Source: Deltaproteobacteria bacterium (GTDB lineage Bacteria; Desulfobacterota; DSM-4660; Desulfatiglandales; HGW-15). Taken from it: a stretch of 7,885 bases of DNA. Under the pieces are notes generated by a model. The model saw only the letters and a list, made by a program, of their open reading frames with translations, had not been told where the DNA came from and did no database searches. Within the stretch, counting starts at the first letter, position 1. Each line of letters starts with the position of its first letter. The translations under genes and the position numbers were made by a program. The stretch covers positions 1 to 7,885 of the forward strand of contig JAFDIC010000173.1 of assembly GCA_019308525.1 (NCBI GenBank). The letters run 5' to 3'. Shown here one piece after another: positions 5,767 to 7,885 of the stretch.

Positions 5767-6192
5767 ATGCTGAAAATAGACTATTCTCTGCTAATCCAAG
5801 TCGCCAACTTCCTCTTTCTCCTGTTTGTCTTAAATCTCATCCTTTACAGACCAATTCGCAAAGTAATCGGAAAGCGCAACGAGGAAATGAGATCTTTCCA
5901 GGCTTCCATTGAGGAACTGAGGAGCGGTGCGTCCAGCTATGAGAAGGATCTCAGTGAAAATGTGGAAAATGTGCGAAAGGAAGGATTCCAGGTAAAGGAG
6001 CGCCTTAAGAACGAGGGTCTCGAGCGGGAAAGGGAATTGATTCAAGATGCTACACAACAGGCCAGTGAGAGGCTGGAAAGGGCGAGGAAGGAAATGGAGG
6101 AGGCCCTGTTGGACGTGCGGAGGTCTCTGGAGAAGGAAGTTGGTGGTTTTTCCAGGGAACTCGCCGAAAAGATCTTGGGGAGGAGCCTTTGA
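5767..6192 (+). CDS. atpF': ATP synthase Fo subunit b' (peripheral stalk)
   Basis: Subunits b' and b form the heterodimeric peripheral stalk that holds F1 against rotation. The 141-residue protein has one N-terminal membrane helix (about residues 8-27, LLIQVANFLFLLFVLNLILY), the typical YRPIRKVIGKR basic turn, and a long charged helix from about 36 to the end. Length is that of a b-type subunit without extras. The start is ATG 5767, 10 bases after GAGGTG (5751-5756); the ATG at 5759 is out of frame and stops within five codons. The stop TGA at 6190-6192 shares its A with the start of the next gene. Being first of two b-like genes and shorter at the N-terminus, it is called b' rather than b; the two names could be swapped in other annotations. 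Confidence 0.88.
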   Translation: MLKIDYSLLIQVANFLFLLFVLNLILYRPIRKVIGKRNEEMRSFQASIEELRSGASSYEKDLSENVENVRKEGFQVKERLKNEGLERERELIQDATQQASERLERARKEMEEALLDVRRSLEKEVGGFSRELAEKILGRSL

Positions 6193-6872
6193 TGTTGCAG
6201 GCGAATGGCAAGAAGAAGAAATACATTTTGGTTACGACCCTTGTTCTAGTCGTCTTTTCCTTGTTCCCCTGTGTTCAGGCCGTTTCTGTTGAAGGGACCG
6301 CTACGACAGGCCACGGGGAGGCGAACACAAGCGCCCAGGTCAGCCAACATGAAGGAGGCGGGGACGAGGGAGGTGCTGCTGATCGCAGCGCTGATCTCCT
6401 GGATCTCTTGTACAGATTTATCAATTTTGCCCTGCTGGTGATAATCCTCATATGGGCCCTGAAGAAGGCGGATATAAAGACCCTGTTGACCAAACGCACT
6501 GAAGTGATCAGGGAAAAGATGGAGGCCTTGAAGAGAGAAAAGGAAGAGGCTGAAAGAAAATACAGGGAAATCGAGAACAAGCTGAAAGAATTCGAAAATG
6601 AGAGAGAGAGGATCATTCAAGAATACAGGAGACAGGGAGAGGGCGAGAGGGACAGAATTGTTGAAGAGGCCCGTGACAGGGTCCGGAAGATCCTGGAGCA
6701 GGCTGACTTCTCCATAAGACAGGAGATTCAATCGGCCAAGGAGCGCTTAAGGGAAGAGGTGGTGGAGTTGGCGGCTCAACAGGCCCAGGAAATAATTGCG
6801 AAAAAGATCACCGGGGAGGACCAAGTTCGTCTGGTCAATGACTTTATTGAAAGGGTGGGGAAGGTACATTGA
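6192..6872 (+). CDS. atpF: ATP synthase Fo subunit b with N-terminal signal peptide
   Basis: This is the second stalk subunit. The 226-residue product is longer than a plain b subunit (about 160) because of an N-terminal extension: a KKKK cluster and hydrophobic core (about 7-27) ending in CVQA, a plausible signal peptidase I site after residue 30, then a Gly/His/Glu/Ala-rich stretch (31-66). The usual b architecture follows: membrane helix (about 75-90, RFINFALLVIILIWAL) and a long coiled coil (about 95-215) with heavy Glu/Arg/Lys content. I chose ATG 6192, 6 bases after AGGAG (6181-6185), over the TTG 3 bases earlier. It overlaps atpF' by one base and atpH by four. After signal cleavage, the linker would lie in the periplasm. 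Similar signal-bearing b subunits occur in Desulfobacterota to my knowledge. Confidence 0.9.
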   Translation: MLQANGKKKKYILVTTLVLVVFSLFPCVQAVSVEGTATTGHGEANTSAQVSQHEGGGDEGGAADRSADLLDLLYRFINFALLVIILIWALKKADIKTLLTKRTEVIREKMEALKREKEEAERKYREIENKLKEFENERERIIQEYRRQGEGERDRIVEEARDRVRKILEQADFSIRQEIQSAKERLREEVVELAAQQAQEIIAKKITGEDQVRLVNDFIERVGKVH

Positions 6873-7411
6873 TTAGCTCAAAGGTCTCAAAGAGATACGC
6901 GAAGGCCCTTTTCAGTCTCGGGCGAGATGATGGAAATGTGGAAAGTTACGGTAGAGAACTCAAGGACTTCTTCAGGTCTTGCCAGGACTATGCTCAATTC
7001 TTTAATGCCCTTACGAATCGCGTGTTCCCTCTGGCGGAACGGAAAAGACTCTTGAATGCCCTGTTGGAGAAGAACGACTATTCGGCTGTGGTAAAGAATT
7101 TTCTGAACCTCCTGCTTGAAAAGGAGAGGATGAAGGCCATTGCAGATATTGCGGCCTATTATGAAAAGCTCATGGACGAATTTTCTAATGTCGCAAGGGC
7201 GCAGGTGTTGACCCCAGCTCCCCTGAGCGATGAACTAAAGGGGAGCTTGGTCAGGGCCCTTGAAAAACTGACTTCAAAGGTCATCAAGCTCGAGGTGAAG
7301 GAGGAAAAGGACCTGGTGGGGGGCATTGTTGTTAGAATAGGGGATTTGGTATTGGACGGGAGCATTAAGGCCCAATTGGAGGGGCTAAAAGAATCATTGA
7401 TGGCAACGTAA
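6869..7411 (+). CDS. atpH: ATP synthase F1 subunit delta (OSCP)
   Basis: Delta links the tops of the b subunits to the alpha subunits of F1 at the cytoplasmic face. The 180-residue product has the N-terminal helical domain signature (VSKRYAKALFSLG near the start), a helix-rich first half with FFNALTNRVFPLAERKRLL, and the C-terminal signature DLVGGIVVRIGDLVLDGSIK that marks OSCP/delta proteins. Length is typical. The start is TTG 6869, overlapping the atpF stop as TTGA; GGGGAAGG (6857-6864) lies 4 bases upstream, a little close but usable with translational coupling. No internal defect is visible. Confidence 0.94.
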   Translation: MISSKVSKRYAKALFSLGRDDGNVESYGRELKDFFRSCQDYAQFFNALTNRVFPLAERKRLLNALLEKNDYSAVVKNFLNLLLEKERMKAIADIAAYYEKLMDEFSNVARAQVLTPAPLSDELKGSLVRALEKLTSKVIKLEVKEEKDLVGGIVVRIGDLVLDGSIKAQLEGLKESLMAT

Positions 7412-7434
7412 AAGCCCATTTTCTTGCGGGGCTT
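7412..7434 (+). other. Small inverted repeat between atpH and atpA
   Basis: AAGCCC (7412-7417) and GGGCTT (7429-7434) form a 6-bp stem with an 11-base loop. It is followed by GGGGTTTT, not a proper T run. It could reduce read-through or stabilise an mRNA end within the operon, adjusting the ratio of stalk to F1 subunits. Evidence is slight. Confidence 0.25.
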
Positions 7435-7481
7435 GGGGTTTTGCGGAAGCATCAATCCTTGAAAAGGGGTGAATAGAGCCG

Positions 7482-7885
7482 ATGGAGATACGAGCAGAAG
7501 AGATTAGTCAGATCATAAGGGACCAGATTAAGGATTACGACAAGAAAATAGAGATGAGCGAGACCGGCACGGTTATCTCTGTTGGTGACGGGATCGCGCG
7601 GGTGTATGGCGTGGAAAACGCCATGGCCATGGAGATGCTTGAATTCCCAGGGGGAGTGTTTGGCCTTTGCCTTAATCTGGAGGAGGACAACGTAGGCGTC
7701 GCAATTATGGGTGACGATACGGGGATAAAGGAAGGTGACACGGTAAAAAGGACGGGCAGGATCGCCCAGATCCCCGTGGGAGAGGCAGTGCTGGGGCGAG
7801 TTATCGACTCTGTGGGACAGCCCTTGGATGGGAAGGGCCCAATAAATGGCACCGAGTTCAGGAGAATAGAGATGGTGGCTCCCGG
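7482..7885 (+). CDS. atpA: ATP synthase F1 subunit alpha, N-terminal part
   Basis: Alpha forms the F1 hexamer with beta and carries the non-catalytic nucleotide sites. The window holds the first 134 residues; the gene continues past the right edge. It starts with the N-terminal helix that contacts delta ([20 protein letters not shown], about 3-22), then the beta-barrel (about 25-95) with [20 protein letters not shown] and [18 protein letters not shown], and the conserved [20 protein letters not shown]. The P-loop lies beyond the window. The start is ATG 7482 with AAGGGGTGA at 7464-7472. The beta subunit is excluded by the N-terminal helix and the [15 protein letters not shown] block. It sits 70 bases after atpH, in the usual order. 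Confidence 0.95.
   Translation, partial: MEIRAEEISQIIRDQIKDYDKKIEMSETGTVISVGDGIARVYGVENAMAMEMLEFPGGVFGLCLNLEEDNVGVAIMGDDTGIKEGDTVKRTGRIAQIPVGEAVLGRVIDSVGQPLDGKGPINGTEFRRIEMVAP

Noticed and set aside
6246..6731. Minus-strand open frame of 161 codons inside atpF
   Set aside because: It is the complement of the Glu/Lys/Arg-rich coiled coil, giving Leu/Phe/Ser runs that mimic membrane segments. No ribosome site or homology seen.
1..7885. CRISPR array, insertion sequence, tRNA or phage elements
   Set aside because: No spaced repeats, transposase motifs, terminal inverted repeats or cloverleaf sequences were seen on either strand.

Overview
The window is a bacterial chromosome segment that joins the lateral-wall (elongasome) gene cluster to the start of the F1Fo ATP synthase operon, all on the + strand. 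Gene order is mreB (3' part), mreC, mreD, mrdA (PBP2), rodA, a bactofilin gene, then atpF' (b'), atpF (b), atpH (delta) and the 5' part of atpA (alpha). Base composition is moderate, the proteins are Gram-negative in style, paired b'/b genes lead the ATP synthase operon, subunit b has a signal peptide, and the Fo a and c genes are not adjacent. This suggests a member of the Desulfobacterota (former Deltaproteobacteria). That placement is inference from family knowledge; no search was possible.

Region by region: bases 1-473 encode the C-terminal part of MreB, but the frame is interrupted by TAA at 51-53 where MreB normally has a Tyr codon. Bases 474-880 hold no convincing gene. They contain a heptamer tandem repeat, a group of GC-rich inverted repeats and an eight-C run. 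mreC, mreD and mrdA (881-4073) are tightly coupled, rodA follows after 40 bases and a small bactofilin gene after another 58. The interval 5606-5766 is the one clear transcription boundary: it carries a perfect -35 box, an 8-bp dyad overlapping that box, and a T9 run inside the promoter spacer. From 5767 on, atpF', atpF and atpH overlap by 1-4 bases, and atpA starts 70 bases later and runs off the window.

The genes work together as follows. MreB filaments, with MreC and MreD, position the RodA glycosyltransferase and the PBP2 transpeptidase that build the side wall. The bactofilin is a second cytoskeletal polymer. The ATP synthase genes supply the peripheral stalk (b', b, delta) and the catalytic head.

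The locus type is well known. What deserves a second look is that the irregular signals collect in mreB-mreC-mreD: a nonsense codon in mreB, a poorly supported mreC start, and an mreC/mreD junction where one base (1701) appears to have removed an ATGA stop/start overlap. mrdA, rodA and the atp genes keep all the motifs I could check. The choices are real erosion of MreBCD, non-standard translation, or sequence errors, and the sequence alone does not decide between them.
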